Positions 24,398 through 33,658 of a stretch of DNA of 64,000 nt are shown here, one piece after another (within the stretch, counting starts at the first letter, position 1; the number at the start of each line of letters is the position of its first letter). The stretch spans positions 372,001 to 436,000 of the forward strand of contig NZ_JOEI01000009.1 in the NCBI RefSeq assembly GCF_000718095.1, in the 5' to 3' direction. Under the pieces are notes generated by a model, which did not search any database, was not told the origin of the DNA, and was given only the letters and a program-made list of their open reading frames with translations. The stretch is from Streptomyces scopuliridis RB72 (lineage in GTDB: Bacteria; Actinomycetota; Actinomycetes; Streptomycetales; Streptomycetaceae). A program made the position numbers and the translations under genes.

Positions 24398-27300
24398 GTG
24401 CGGGGCTACGAACGCCAGGAGAGCCACCGAGCTGACGACGACCACCTCTCGCGGTTCGAAGCCGAGATGGACCGGCTGAAGACCGCGCGGGAGAAGGCCG
24501 TCCAGCACGCCGAGGACCTCGGTTACCAGGTCGAGGTCTTGCGCGCCAAGCTCCACGAGGCGCGCCGTACGCTGGCGACCCGTCCCTCGTCGTACGACAG
24601 CGGGGACCTCGGCTATCAGGCCGAACAGCACCTGCGCAACGCCCAGATGCAGGCGGAGCAGATGCGCGCGGACGCCGAGCGCGAGCTGCGGGACGCGCGC
24701 GCCCAGACGCAGCGCATCCTCCAGGAGCACGCCGAGCACCAGGCCAGGCTCCAGGCCGAGCTGCACGCCGAGGCCGTCCAGCGCAGGCAGCGGCTCGACC
24801 AGGAGCTGGCGGAGCGCCGGCAGACCGTCGAGTCGCATGTCAACGAGAACGTCGCCTGGGCCGAGCAGCTGCGTGCCCGTACCGAATCCCAGGCCCGGCG
24901 GCTGCTCGACGAGTCCCGCGCCGAGGCGGAGCAGTCCCTGGCCGCCGCCCGCGCGGAGGCCGCCCGGGTCACCGAGGAGGCGCGGCGGCGGCTGGGCGCC
25001 GATTCCGAGGCCGCCCGTTCGGAAGCGGAAGCGATCCTGCTGCGGGCCCGCAGGGACGCCGAGCGGCTGCTGAACGCCGCCTCCTCGCAGGCGCAGGAGG
25101 CCACCACCCACGCCGAGCAGCTGCGTACGTCCACGACCGCCGAGGCCGACCAGGCCCGCCAGCAGGCCGCCGAGCTGGGCCGCGCGGCCGAGCAGCGGAT
25201 GCAGGAGGCGCAGGAGCGGCTGCGGGAGGCCCGCGCCGAGGCGGAGAAGGTCGCCGCGGAGGCCAAGGAGACCGCCGTCAAGCGGCTGGCCGCCGCCGAG
25301 TCGCAGAACGAGCAGCGCACGCGTACCGCCAAGTCGGAGATCGCGCGGCTGGTCGGCGAGGCGACGAAGGAGGCCGAGGCCACCAAGGAAGAGGCCGAGC
25401 AGGCGCTCGCCGACGCCCGCGCGCAGGCCGAGAAGCTGGTCGCGGAGGCCGCCGAGAAGGCCCGTACGGTCGCCGCCGAGGACACCGCGGCCCAGCTGGC
25501 CAAGGCGGCCCGTACCGCCGAAGAGGTGCTGACCAAGGCGTCCGCCGACGCGAAGGCCACCACCAAGTCCGCGAGCGAGGAGGCCGAGCGGATCCGCCGC
25601 GAGGCCGAGGCCGAGGCGGACCGGCTGCGCGGCGAGGCGGCGGAACAGGCCGACCAGCTCAAGGGCGCGGCCAAGGACGACACCAAGGAGTACCGCGCCA
25701 AGACGGTCGAGCTCCAGGAGGAGGCCCGCAGGCTGCGCGGCGAGGCCGAGCAGCTGCGGTCCGAGGCGGTCGCGGAGGGCGAGCGGATCCGCGGCGAGGC
25801 GCGCCGCGAGGCCGTCCAGCAGATCGAGGAGGCGGCCAGGTCCGCCGAGGAACTGCTGACGAAGGCCAAGGCGGACGCCGACGAGCTGCGCTCCGGCGCC
25901 ACCACCGAGAGCGAGCGGGTACGCACCGAAGCCATCGAGCGCGCCACGACGCTGCGCCGGCAGGCCGAGGAGACCCTGGAGCGCACCCGCGCCGAGGCCG
26001 ACCGGCTGCGCGCCGAGGGCGAGGAGCAGGCCGAGGCCACCAAGGCCGCCGCCGAACAGGCCGCGGCCGAGCTGCGCGAGGAGACCGAGCGGGGCGTCGA
26101 GTCCCGTAAGGCCGAGGCCGCCGGCGAGCTGACGCGGCTGCACACGGAGGCCGAACAGCGGCTGTCCTCCGCCGAGGAGGCGCTCACCGACGCCCGCGCC
26201 GAGAGCGAGCGGATCCGGCGGGAGGCCGCCGAGGAGACCGACCGGCTGCGTGCCGAGGCCGCCGAGCGGATCCGTACGCTCCAGGCGCAGGCCGAGCAGG
26301 AGGCGGAGCGGCTGCGTGACGAGGCCGCCGCCGACGCCTCGCAGTCCCGCGCCGAGGCGGAGACCGCGGCCGTACGGCTGCGCTCCGAGGCCGCCACGGA
26401 GGCGGAGCGGCTCAAGAACGAGGCGCAGGAGAGCGCCGACCGGATCAGGAGCGAGGCCGCCGCCGCGGCCGAGCGGGTGGGCACCGAGGCCGCCGAGGCG
26501 CTCGCCGCCGCGCAGGAGGAGGCGACCCGCCGCCGCCGCGAGGCCGAGCAGACGCTGACAGCCGCCCGCGCGGAGGCGGACCAGGAGCGCGAGCGGGCCC
26601 GCGAGCAGAGCGAGGAACTGCTCGCCTCGGCCCGCAACCGGGTCGAGGAGGCGCAGACCGAGGCGCAGCGGCTGGTCTCGGAGGCGGACTACCGCGCCAC
26701 GGAACTGGTGGCCGCCGCCGAGCAGACCGCCCAGCAGGTACGGGACTCCGTCGCCGGTCTCCAGGACCAGGCCGAGCAGGAGATCGCCGGACTGCGGGCC
26801 GCCGCCGAGCACGCGGCGGAGCGGACGAAGACGGAGGCGCGGGAGGAGGCCGACCGGGTACGCGCGGACGCGTACGCCGAGCGGGAGCGCGCCACCGAGG
26901 ACGCCAACCGGATCCGGCTGCGGGCCCAGGAGGAGGCGGACGCCGCGCAGGCGCTCGCCGAACGCACCGTCGGCGAGGCGATCGCGGAGGCGGAGCGGCT
27001 GCGTGCCGACACCGCCGAGTACGCGCAGCGGGTACGGACCGAGGCGTCGGACTCGCTCGCCTCGGCGGAGCAGGACGCGGCCCGCGCCCGTGCCGAGGCC
27101 CGCGAGGACGCCAACCGGATGCGCGGCGACGCCGCGGGCCAGGCCGACCGGCTCATCGGCGAGGCCACCAGCGAGGCCGAGCGGATGCGCGCGGAGGCCG
27201 CCGAGACGGTGGGCGCCGCGCAGCAGGCCGCCGAGCGGCTGCGGGCCGAGGCCGAGCAGTTCAAGCGGGAGACCGAGGCCGCCTCGGAACGGCTCAGGAA

Positions 27301-28117
27301 CGAGGCCCAGGAGGAGACGGACTGGCTCCTGGACGAGGCGCGCAAGGACGCGGCCAAGCGCCGCTCGGACGCCGCCGAACAGGCTGACCAGCTCATCAAC
27401 AAGGCCCGGGAAGAGGCGCTTCGGGCCGCCACCGAGGCCGAGACGCAGGCCGATACGATGGTGGGGGCCGCCCGCAAGGAGGCGGGCCGTATCACCGCGG
27501 GGGCGACCGTCGAGGGCAACTCCCTGGTGGAGAGGGCCCGTACGGACGCGGACGAACTGCTCGTCGGCGCGCGCCGGGACGCGACGGCCGTCCGGGACCG
27601 GGCCGAGGAGCTGCGCGTGCGTGTCGAGGGCGAGATCGAGCAACTGCACGAGCGGGCCAGGCGCGAGACGTCCGAGCAGCTGAGAACCGCGGGAGAGCGC
27701 GTCGACAATCTGATGAAGGCGGCCAACGAGCAGCGCGCGGAGGCCGATGCGAAGGCCAAGACGCTGGTGGCCGAGGCCAATTCGGAGGCGAGCAAGGTCC
27801 GGATCGCCGCCGTGAAGAAGGCCGAGGGGCTGCTCAAGGAAGCCGAGCTGAAGAAGGCCGAACTCATCAGGGAAGCCGAGAAGTTGCGTGCGGACGCCGC
27901 CCAGCAGGCCAAACAGACGGTCGACGACGGCAAGCGCGAACTCGATGTGCTGGTCCGCAGACGGGAGGACATCCAGGCCGAGATCTCCCGTGTTCAGGAC
28001 GTGCTCGAAGCGCTGGAATCGTTCGAGGCACCTGCCGTGCCCGCGAAGGACAACCCCGTCAAGGCGGGTGCGGCGGCGGGGACCACCCGTTCGAGTGGAA
28101 AATCTTCCGACAGCTAG
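24398..28117 (+). CDS. scy: Polarisome coiled-coil scaffold Scy
   Basis: 1239 aa from the GTG at 24398 (start inferred from the family N-terminus RGYERQE; an in-frame TTG lies at 24368). Almost entirely coiled coil rich in Ala, Glu, Arg and Gln, with no Pro until the C-terminal tail. Scy and FilP carry an unusual 51-residue coiled-coil periodicity (published). Scy assembles DivIVA and FilP at hyphal tips and sets polarity and branching. The S. coelicolor protein is about 1326 aa as I recall, so this one is shorter, probably through loss of repeat units. The N-terminal LSRFEAEMDRLKTAREKAVQHAEDLGYQ is the conserved head; the tail after about residue 1205 is Pro/Ser/Gly-rich. Confidence 0.93.
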   Translation: MRGYERQESHRADDDHLSRFEAEMDRLKTAREKAVQHAEDLGYQVEVLRAKLHEARRTLATRPSSYDSGDLGYQAEQHLRNAQMQAEQMRADAERELRDARAQTQRILQEHAEHQARLQAELHAEAVQRRQRLDQELAERRQTVESHVNENVAWAEQLRARTESQARRLLDESRAEAEQSLAAARAEAARVTEEARRRLGADSEAARSEAEAILLRARRDAERLLNAASSQAQEATTHAEQLRTSTTAEADQARQQAAELGRAAEQRMQEAQERLREARAEAEKVAAEAKETAVKRLAAAESQNEQRTRTAKSEIARLVGEATKEAEATKEEAEQALADARAQAEKLVAEAAEKARTVAAEDTAAQLAKAARTAEEVLTKASADAKATTKSASEEAERIRREAEAEADRLRGEAAEQADQLKGAAKDDTKEYRAKTVELQEEARRLRGEAEQLRSEAVAEGERIRGEARREAVQQIEEAARSAEELLTKAKADADELRSGATTESERVRTEAIERATTLRRQAEETLERTRAEADRLRAEGEEQAEATKAAAEQAAAELREETERGVESRKAEAAGELTRLHTEAEQRLSSAEEALTDARAESERIRREAAEETDRLRAEAAERIRTLQAQAEQEAERLRDEAAADASQSRAEAETAAVRLRSEAATEAERLKNEAQESADRIRSEAAAAAERVGTEAAEALAAAQEEATRRRREAEQTLTAARAEADQERERAREQSEELLASARNRVEEAQTEAQRLVSEADYRATELVAAAEQTAQQVRDSVAGLQDQAEQEIAGLRAAAEHAAERTKTEAREEADRVRADAYAERERATEDANRIRLRAQEEADAAQALAERTVGEAIAEAERLRADTAEYAQRVRTEASDSLASAEQDAARARAEAREDANRMRGDAAGQADRLIGEATSEAERMRAEAAETVGAAQQAAERLRAEAEQFKRETEAASERLRNEAQEETDWLLDEARKDAAKRRSDAAEQADQLINKAREEALRAATEAETQADTMVGAARKEAGRITAGATVEGNSLVERARTDADELLVGARRDATAVRDRAEELRVRVEGEIEQLHERARRETSEQLRTAGERVDNLMKAANEQRAEADAKAKTLVAEANSEASKVRIAAVKKAEGLLKEAELKKAELIREAEKLRADAAQQAKQTVDDGKRELDVLVRRREDIQAEISRVQDVLEALESFEAPAVPAKDNPVKAGAAAGTTRSSGKSSDS

Positions 28118-28224
28118 TGCCGTGACGCGGCCGACATGGCCCGGAGACGCACTTGCCACTCAAAAGGCTGGACATTCTCCATATCAAACCTGCATCAGCT
28201 CGATGACACGCCGCTTCGGCCCCT

Positions 28225-28230
28225 AGGATT
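28225..28230 (+). promoter_or_regulatory. -10 element of candidate filP promoter
   Basis: TAGGAT, 40 bases before the filP ATG, preceded after 15 bases by a TGACA-containing sequence. The 152-bp scy-filP gap is AT-richer than its flanks, supporting a separate filP promoter. Confidence 0.4.
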
Positions 28231-28269
28231 CCCCCTATCACCTCACCGGTCTCATTCGACAGGAACCCC

Positions 28270-29208
28270 ATGAGCGACACTTCCTCCCCATTCGGCTTCG
28301 AGCTCGTGCGGCGTGGTTACGACCGCGGTCAGGTGGACGACCGCATTACCAAACTCGTCGCCGACCGTGACAGTGCCCTGGCCCGCATCACCTCTCTGGA
28401 AAAGCGCATCGAGGAGCTCCACCTCGAAACGCAGAACGCCCAGGCCCAGGTCAGCGACGCGGAGCCGTCGTACGCCGGCCTCGGCGCCCGCGTCGAGAAG
28501 ATCCTCCGCCTCGCCGAGGAGGAGGCGAAGGACCTGCGCGAGGAGGCCCGCCGCGCGGCCGAACAGCACCGCGAGCTGGCCGAGTCGGCGGCGCAGCAGG
28601 TGCGCAACGACGCCGAGTCGTTCGCCTCGGAGCGCAAGGCCAAGGCCGAGGACGAGGGCGTCCGTATCGTCGAGAAGGCGAAGGGTGACGCCGCTACGCT
28701 GCGCTCGGAGGCGCAGAAGGACGCGCAGTCCAAGCGCGAGGAGGCCGACGCGCTCTTCGAGGAGACCCGCGCCAAGGCCGCCCAGGCCGCCGCGGACTTC
28801 GAGACGAACCTCGCCAAGCGGCGTGAGCAGTCGGAGCGCGATCTGGCGTCGCGTCAGGCGAAGGCCGAGAAGCGTCTGGCCGAGATCGAGCACCGCGCCG
28901 AGCAGCTGCGTCTGGAGGCCGAGAAGCTGCGTACGGACGCGGAGCGCCGGGCGCGTCAGACCGTCGAGACGGCCCAGCGTCAGTCCGAGGACATCGTGGC
29001 GGACGCGAACGCCAAGGCCGACCGGATCCGCAGCGAGTCGGAGCGCGAGCTGGCGGCGCTCACCAACCGCCGCGACTCGATCAACGCCCAGCTGACCAAC
29101 GTCCGCGAGATGCTGGCCACGCTGACCGGTGCCGCGGTGGCCGCCGCCGGCACCCCGGCCGACGACGAGCCGATCTCGCGCGGCGTCCCGGCCCAGCAGT
29201 CCCGCTGA
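28270..29208 (+). CDS. filP: Intermediate-filament-like coiled-coil protein FilP
   Basis: 312 aa (S. coelicolor FilP 310). N-terminal head FGFELVRRGYDRGQVDDRI resembles the DivIVA-type polar-targeting element (RGYD then VD). A coiled-coil rod runs from about residue 25 to 285 (Ala/Glu/Arg/Lys), ending in SINAQLTNVREMLATLTG and a short disordered tail. FilP forms filaments and a cytoskeletal network behind hyphal tips, recruited by DivIVA and Scy (established). AGGAA precedes the ATG by five bases. Followed by a strong terminator. Confidence 0.95.
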   Translation: MSDTSSPFGFELVRRGYDRGQVDDRITKLVADRDSALARITSLEKRIEELHLETQNAQAQVSDAEPSYAGLGARVEKILRLAEEEAKDLREEARRAAEQHRELAESAAQQVRNDAESFASERKAKAEDEGVRIVEKAKGDAATLRSEAQKDAQSKREEADALFEETRAKAAQAAADFETNLAKRREQSERDLASRQAKAEKRLAEIEHRAEQLRLEAEKLRTDAERRARQTVETAQRQSEDIVADANAKADRIRSESERELAALTNRRDSINAQLTNVREMLATLTGAAVAAAGTPADDEPISRGVPAQQSR

Positions 29209-29265
29209 CCCAGGGCGACCGCCCGGTCGGAGACCGCTTTCCGATCGGACAACGATCGCGCAACG

Positions 29266-29296
29266 CCCCTCGCCACTCCGGTGGCGGGGGGCTTTG
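29266..29296 (+). terminator. filP terminator
   Basis: 11-bp stem (CCCCTCGCCAC with GTGGCGGGGGG, one G-T pair), loop TCCG, followed by CTTTG. It closes the scy-filP region before the ABC genes. Confidence 0.75.
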
Positions 29297-29317
29297 TGCC
29301 GTCTTAGGTTGGTCCGC

Positions 29318-30277
29318 ATGATCGAGGTCCACGGGCTCACCAAACGCTTCGGCCGCACGGTGGCGGTCGATCAGCTCTCCTTCCAGGTGAGACCGGGGGT
29401 GGTGACGGGCTTTCTGGGCCCCAACGGCGCGGGCAAGTCGACCACGATGCGGATGATGCTCGATCTGGACAACCCGACCAGCGGTTCGGTGCGGATCGAC
29501 GGCAGGCACTACCGCGAGCTGGCGGAGCCGCTCAAGCACATCGGGGCGCTGCTGGAGGCCAGGGCGATGCACGGCGGGCGCACCGCGTACAACAATCTCC
29601 TCTGTCTGGCGCAGAGCAATCGCATCCCGGCGAGCCGGGTGACCGAGGTGCTGGACATGGTCGGGCTGAGTGCCGTCGCGAAGAAGAAGCCGAAGGGTTT
29701 CTCCCTCGGAATGGGGCAGCGGCTGGGGATCGCCTCTGCGCTGCTGGGCGATCCCGAGATCCTGATGTTCGACGAACCGGTGAATGGTCTGGACCCCGAA
29801 GGCATCCACTGGGTACGCAATCTGATGAAGGCTCTGGCCCGCGAGGGACGCACGGTCTTCGTCTCCAGCCATCTGATGAGCGAAATGGCGCTGACCGCCG
29901 ACCATTTGATCGTGATCGGCCAGGGCCGGCTGCTGGCGAACACGTCGATGGCCGACTTCATCCAGGAGAACTCCCGCAGTTACGCGCGGCTGCGCTCGCC
30001 GGAGCGCGCGCGGCTCGAAGAGGCCCTGCGCGACGAGGGGTTCACCGTGGTCGAGGCGGAGGGCGGCCTGCTGGAGGTCGACGGGGCGTCCACCGAGGAG
30101 TTGGGGGAACTGGCCGCGCGGCACGGGATCGTGCTGCACGAGCTCAGTTCCGAGCGCGCCTCGCTCGAAGAGGCGTTCATGCGGATGACGGCGGAGTCCG
30201 TGGAGTATCACGCCCACGCGGGGCCGCGATGGGGCATGGACCAGCCGGGCGAGGACCGGCGGGGCGAGGGGGTCTGA
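29318..30277 (+). CDS. ABC transporter ATP-binding protein (first pair)
   Basis: 319 aa from the ATG at 29318. Walker A GPNGAGKSTT, signature FSLGMGQRLGIASALLGDPE, Walker B LMFDEPVNGLD, switch FVSSHLMSEMALTADH. Typical bacitracin/lantibiotic-export-type (BcrA/CcmA-like) ATPase. The C-terminal region (VVEAEGGLLEVDG, HELSSERASLEEAFMRMT) is the family regulatory tail. Two bases before the permease ATG, so a two-gene transporter. It sits directly after filP, as in S. coelicolor (SCO5395); a physical link to polar growth is not established. Confidence 0.93.
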   Translation: MIEVHGLTKRFGRTVAVDQLSFQVRPGVVTGFLGPNGAGKSTTMRMMLDLDNPTSGSVRIDGRHYRELAEPLKHIGALLEARAMHGGRTAYNNLLCLAQSNRIPASRVTEVLDMVGLSAVAKKKPKGFSLGMGQRLGIASALLGDPEILMFDEPVNGLDPEGIHWVRNLMKALAREGRTVFVSSHLMSEMALTADHLIVIGQGRLLANTSMADFIQENSRSYARLRSPERARLEEALRDEGFTVVEAEGGLLEVDGASTEELGELAARHGIVLHELSSERASLEEAFMRMTAESVEYHAHAGPRWGMDQPGEDRRGEGV

Positions 30278-30278
30278 C

Positions 30279-31058
30279 ATGGCATCGGTACCGGCGGTCC
30301 TCCAGTCGGAGTGGACCAAGATCCGTACGGTCTCCTCCACGACCTGGACGCTGATCAGCGCCCTCGTGGTGACCGTGGCCCTGGGCGCCGCGCTGTCCGC
30401 GGTGGTGAACTCCCAGTTCGGGGATCTCTCCCCGGAGGAGCGGGCCACCTTCGACCCGACGTACACCAGCTTCTCGGGGATGGTCCTCGGCCAGCTGGCG
30501 ATGGTGGTCTTCGGGGTGCTGGTGGTCGGCTCCGAGTACACCTCGGGCATGATCCGCACCTCGCTGGCCGCCGTACCCCGGCGCGGCACGTTCCTCTTCT
30601 GCAAGATCCTGGTGGCCGGGGTGCTGGCGCTGGTGGTCGCGGTGCTGACCGGATTCCTCGCGTTCTTCGTCGGGCAGGCGCTGCTCGGCGAGCACGGTAC
30701 GACCATCGGCGAGCCGAACGTGCTGCGCGCGGTGACCGGCAGCGGGCTGTACATGACGCTGATCGCGCTCTTCTCGATGGGGATCGCGGCGATGCTGCGC
30801 AGCTCGATCCTCTCGCTCGGCATCCTGATGCCGTTCTTCTTCCTGGTCTCGCAGATCCTGGCGGCCGTTCCCGGCGCCAAGGAGGTCGCCCGGTACTTCC
30901 CCGACCAGGCCGGCCGCCAGATCACCCAGGTCGTCCCGAACGCGCTGAACTCCAGTCCGGCCCCCTACGGGCCGTGGGCCGGTCTCGGGATCATGGCGCT
31001 GTGGGTGCTGGCGGCGCTGGCGGGCGGATACGCGGTCATGAAGAAGCGGGACGCGTAG
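30279..31058 (+). CDS. ABC transporter permease (first pair)
   Basis: 259 aa, six predicted membrane segments. Starts with the family motif LQSEWTKIRTVSSTTWTL, then FGVLVVGSEYTSGMIRTSLAAVPRR, which is the conserved SEY-xx-GMIRTTL element of ABC-2 permeases paired with BcrA-like ATPases. Works with the upstream ATPase; the second pair 180 bp downstream is a clear paralogue. Confidence 0.92.
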   Translation: MASVPAVLQSEWTKIRTVSSTTWTLISALVVTVALGAALSAVVNSQFGDLSPEERATFDPTYTSFSGMVLGQLAMVVFGVLVVGSEYTSGMIRTSLAAVPRRGTFLFCKILVAGVLALVVAVLTGFLAFFVGQALLGEHGTTIGEPNVLRAVTGSGLYMTLIALFSMGIAAMLRSSILSLGILMPFFFLVSQILAAVPGAKEVARYFPDQAGRQITQVVPNALNSSPAPYGPWAGLGIMALWVLAALAGGYAVMKKRDA

Positions 31059-31240
31059 GCTCGTGCCGAGGGGATATGGCTCCCTCGCGGCATCCCGTAC
31101 GAGGGAATCACCCGGCGACGCCCCGTCGTAACGACTTGGCTGGAACCGTCAAGGCATAGATATCCTCGTAACTCTTACGGGGGCTTTAGGTCAGGAACGG
31201 CCACTGCCCCGACGACCTGACCTGTCGATGGGGCTGGAGA

Positions 31241-32422
31241 ATGATCGAGGCAGTCGGCCTGACGAAGCGCTACGGCGCCAAGACGGCCGTGTACAACCTT
31301 TCCTTCCAGGTACGGCCCGGATACGTCACCGGGTTCCTGGGCCCCAACGGTTCCGGCAAGTCGACGACGATGCGGATGATCCTCGGGCTGGACCGGCCGA
31401 CCGCCGGCGAGGTACGGGTCGGCGGACATCCCTTCCGGCAGCTGCCGAACGCTCCGCGCCAGGTGGGCGCGCTGCTCGACGCGAAGGCGGTGCACGGCGG
31501 GCGCAGCGCGCGCAATCATCTGCTGTCGCTGGCCCAGCTCTCCGGGATCCCGGCCGCGCGGGTCGACGAGGTGCTCGGGGTCGTCGGCCTCCAGGATGTG
31601 GCCAAGAAGCGTTCCAAGGGCTTCTCGCTCGGTATGGGCCAGCGGCTCGGGATCGCGGCGGCGCTGCTCGGCGATCCGCAGGTGCTGCTGTTCGACGAGC
31701 CGGTGAACGGGCTGGACCCCGAGGGCATCCTCTGGGTCCGGAATCTGATGAAGCAGCTGGCCTCCGAGGGCCGTACCGTCTTCGTCTCGTCGCATCTGAT
31801 GAGCGAGATGGCGGTGACCGCCGACCATCTGATAGTGATCGGGCGCGGTCAGCTGCTCGCCGATATGACGATCAAGGATTTCATCTCGGCCAACTCCGCG
31901 GACTTCGCTCGCGTACGCACCCCGGAGACCGATCCGCAGCGGCGCGAGAAGCTGACCACGGCGCTCGCCGAGGCGGGCGGCCAGGTGCTGTCCGAGCCGG
32001 ACGGGGCTCTGCGGGTCACGGGGCTGCCGCTGCCGAGGATCAGCGATCTGGCGCACGAGGCGGAGGTACGCCTCTGGGAGCTCTCGCCGCACCAGGCCTC
32101 GCTGGAGGAGGCGTACATGCGGATGACCCAGAGCGCCGTGGACTACCGCTCGACGGCCGACGCGCTGGCCGGCTTCGAGCCGCCGTACCAGCCCGGCTAC
32201 GGGCCCCCGCAGGGCTCGGTGGCGCCCGTCGTCCCTGAGGTGCCGCAGCAGGGCTGGTACGCCCCGCCGCCGCCCGGTGCCAACCCGTACGCGGGCGCTC
32301 CCCCGGCCTCGGCACCGACGTCGGCACCCGCGTCGGCACCCGCGTCCGCACCGCCGGCCGCTCCCGCGGCGGCGCCCGCCGCAGACATGACGAAGAGCGA
32401 CAGCAACGAGGACGCCCGATGA
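31241..32422 (+). CDS. ABC transporter ATP-binding protein (second pair) with Pro/Ala tail
   Basis: 393 aa. The ATPase core (1-315) is very similar to the first pair: GPNGSGKSTTM, FSLGMGQRLGIAAALLGDPQ, LLFDEPVNGLDPEGILW, VSSHLMSEMAVTADH. Unlike it, there is a C-terminal extension of about 80 residues rich in Pro, Tyr, Gly and Ala with repeated ASAPTSAPASAP units, probably disordered. The stop overlaps the permease ATG as ATGA. A weak promoter (TTGGCT, then TAGATA) lies near 31136-31162, so the pair may be transcribed separately. Confidence 0.92.
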   Translation: MIEAVGLTKRYGAKTAVYNLSFQVRPGYVTGFLGPNGSGKSTTMRMILGLDRPTAGEVRVGGHPFRQLPNAPRQVGALLDAKAVHGGRSARNHLLSLAQLSGIPAARVDEVLGVVGLQDVAKKRSKGFSLGMGQRLGIAAALLGDPQVLLFDEPVNGLDPEGILWVRNLMKQLASEGRTVFVSSHLMSEMAVTADHLIVIGRGQLLADMTIKDFISANSADFARVRTPETDPQRREKLTTALAEAGGQVLSEPDGALRVTGLPLPRISDLAHEAEVRLWELSPHQASLEEAYMRMTQSAVDYRSTADALAGFEPPYQPGYGPPQGSVAPVVPEVPQQGWYAPPPPGANPYAGAPPASAPTSAPASAPASAPPAAPAAAPAADMTKSDSNEDAR

Positions 32423-33294
32423 CGACCCCGTACCAGCAGCCTCCGCAGCCCCAGACGCCGCAGCAGTCCCCGCAGTGGCAGGGCGGCCCCTCGGCCGGCT
32501 ACACCTCGCCGATCCCGGTCCGCCGGGCCCATCTCGGCGACGCCCTGGCCTCCGAGTGGACGAAGCTCCGTTCCGTACGGTCCACGATGTGGACCCTCGG
32601 CGTCATGATCGTGCTGATGCTGGGCATCGGCCTGCTCACCGCCCTGGTGATCTCCACCGTCTCCAGCGAGCCGGAGATTCCCAGCGGCCAGGAAGTGCTC
32701 TCCCTCGGGTTCTTCGGTGTGCTGCTCGGCTCGATGTGCGTGATCACGCTGGGCGTGCTGACGATCGCCTCGGAGTACGGCACGGGCATGATCCGTACGA
32801 CCCTCACCGCCTGCCCGAGCCGGGGCCGGGTGCTGGTGGCCAAGTCGCTGGTCTTCTTCCTGCTGGTCTTCGTGATCTCGATGGTGATCACGATGACCGT
32901 GTCGGCGCTCCAGCTCTCGATCCTGGGCGCGCAGTCGCCCGACGGCGGAGCCTGGCTGCGGGCGACGGCCGGGGTCAGCCTCTATCTGGCGACGCTCGGG
33001 CTGCTCTCGCTGGCGATCGGCACGCTGATCCGGCACTCCGCCGGGGCGATCACCATCATGATCGGTGTGGTGCTGCTGCCGCTGGTGCTGGCGATGTTCA
33101 TGTTCTCGGACTCGCTCACGGCGCTGCGCGAGTTCATGTTCGACTACTCGATCCCGAACCAGATGGCGGCGTTCTACAGCGACAGTATCCGCGTCTCCGG
33201 GCCGTCGGGCTGGGAGCCGCTGTGGATCCTGCTGGGCGTGACGGCGGTCGCGATGGTGGCGGCGTTCTTCTCGCTCGACAAGCGCGACGTCTGA
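32419..33294 (+). CDS. ABC transporter permease (second pair)
   Basis: 291 aa. Cytoplasmic N-terminus rich in Gln and Pro (PYQQPPQPQTPQQSPQWQ), then the paralogous core LASEWTKLRSVRSTMWTLGVM and LTIASEYGTGMIRTTLTACPSRGRVL, six hydrophobic segments, C-terminal FFSLDKRDV. Together with the ATPase it forms a second exporter of unknown substrate. Convergent with the small zinc-finger-like gene; a terminator hairpin follows. Confidence 0.92.
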   Translation: MTTPYQQPPQPQTPQQSPQWQGGPSAGYTSPIPVRRAHLGDALASEWTKLRSVRSTMWTLGVMIVLMLGIGLLTALVISTVSSEPEIPSGQEVLSLGFFGVLLGSMCVITLGVLTIASEYGTGMIRTTLTACPSRGRVLVAKSLVFFLLVFVISMVITMTVSALQLSILGAQSPDGGAWLRATAGVSLYLATLGLLSLAIGTLIRHSAGAITIMIGVVLLPLVLAMFMFSDSLTALREFMFDYSIPNQMAAFYSDSIRVSGPSGWEPLWILLGVTAVAMVAAFFSLDKRDV

Positions 33295-33314
33295 TCCGTC
33301 CCGCGTTCTGCCGG

Positions 33315-33331
33315 TGACCGGCGTCCGGTCA
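33315..33331. terminator. Hairpin between convergent permease and small-protein genes
   Basis: TGACCGG and CCGGTCA with loop CGT; it overlaps the stop of the minus-strand gene and lies 20 bases after the permease stop. Confidence 0.5.
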
Positions 33332-33658
33332 GTACTTCGGCGCGTTACGGGACCGCTGCACCCGCGTGGTGCGGCGGTCCTTCGCGTTCCAGCACGCCTG
33401 GTGCCAGTGCCGACGGTCGTCGACACCGCCGTACTCCGGCCAGGCCACCACATGCGGCACCGCGCCGGGGATCTCCTGGTCGCAGCCGGGGCAGCGGTAG
33501 CGTTTGCCCGCGGCGCTCGCCCCGGCGACATGGCGCACCGACCAGTTCTCGCCCTCCCAGAACTCCGACCGCTGGAAGCCGCCGTACCGGTCCCCCGCCT
33601 CGCCTGCTCGCTCGGTCGGGTTCTCGCCGCCTCGGGGGCGGTTGCGGCGCGGGGACAC
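33329..33658 (-). CDS. Small conserved Streptomyces protein with Cys/His cluster (SCO5391-like)
   Basis: 109 aa from the GTG at 33658 (GAGG seven bases upstream). Basic N-terminus SPRRNRPRGGENP, then an aromatic stretch GGFQRSEFWEGENWSVRHV, then YRCPGCDQEIPGAVPHVV and RRHWHQACWNAKDRR: CxxC and HxxxC spaced about 27 residues apart, the shape of a single zinc finger. Databases often label such proteins ATP/GTP-binding without evidence. No P-loop is present; nucleic-acid or protein binding is more plausible (inference). Confidence 0.75.
   Translation of the reverse strand: MSPRRNRPRGGENPTERAGEAGDRYGGFQRSEFWEGENWSVRHVAGASAAGKRYRCPGCDQEIPGAVPHVVAWPEYGGVDDRRHWHQACWNAKDRRTTRVQRSRNAPKY

Noticed and set aside
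24356..28159. 1267-codon open frame on the minus strand across scy
   Set aside because: It is the high-GC antisense shadow of scy: Leu/Gly/Arg-only composition with no domain. Scy on the plus strand has clear family sequence and coiled-coil pattern.
31136..31162. TTGGCT...TAGATA as promoter of the second ABC pair
   Set aside because: The spacer is only 15 bases and the -35 is weak; mentioned under the gene but not called as a feature.
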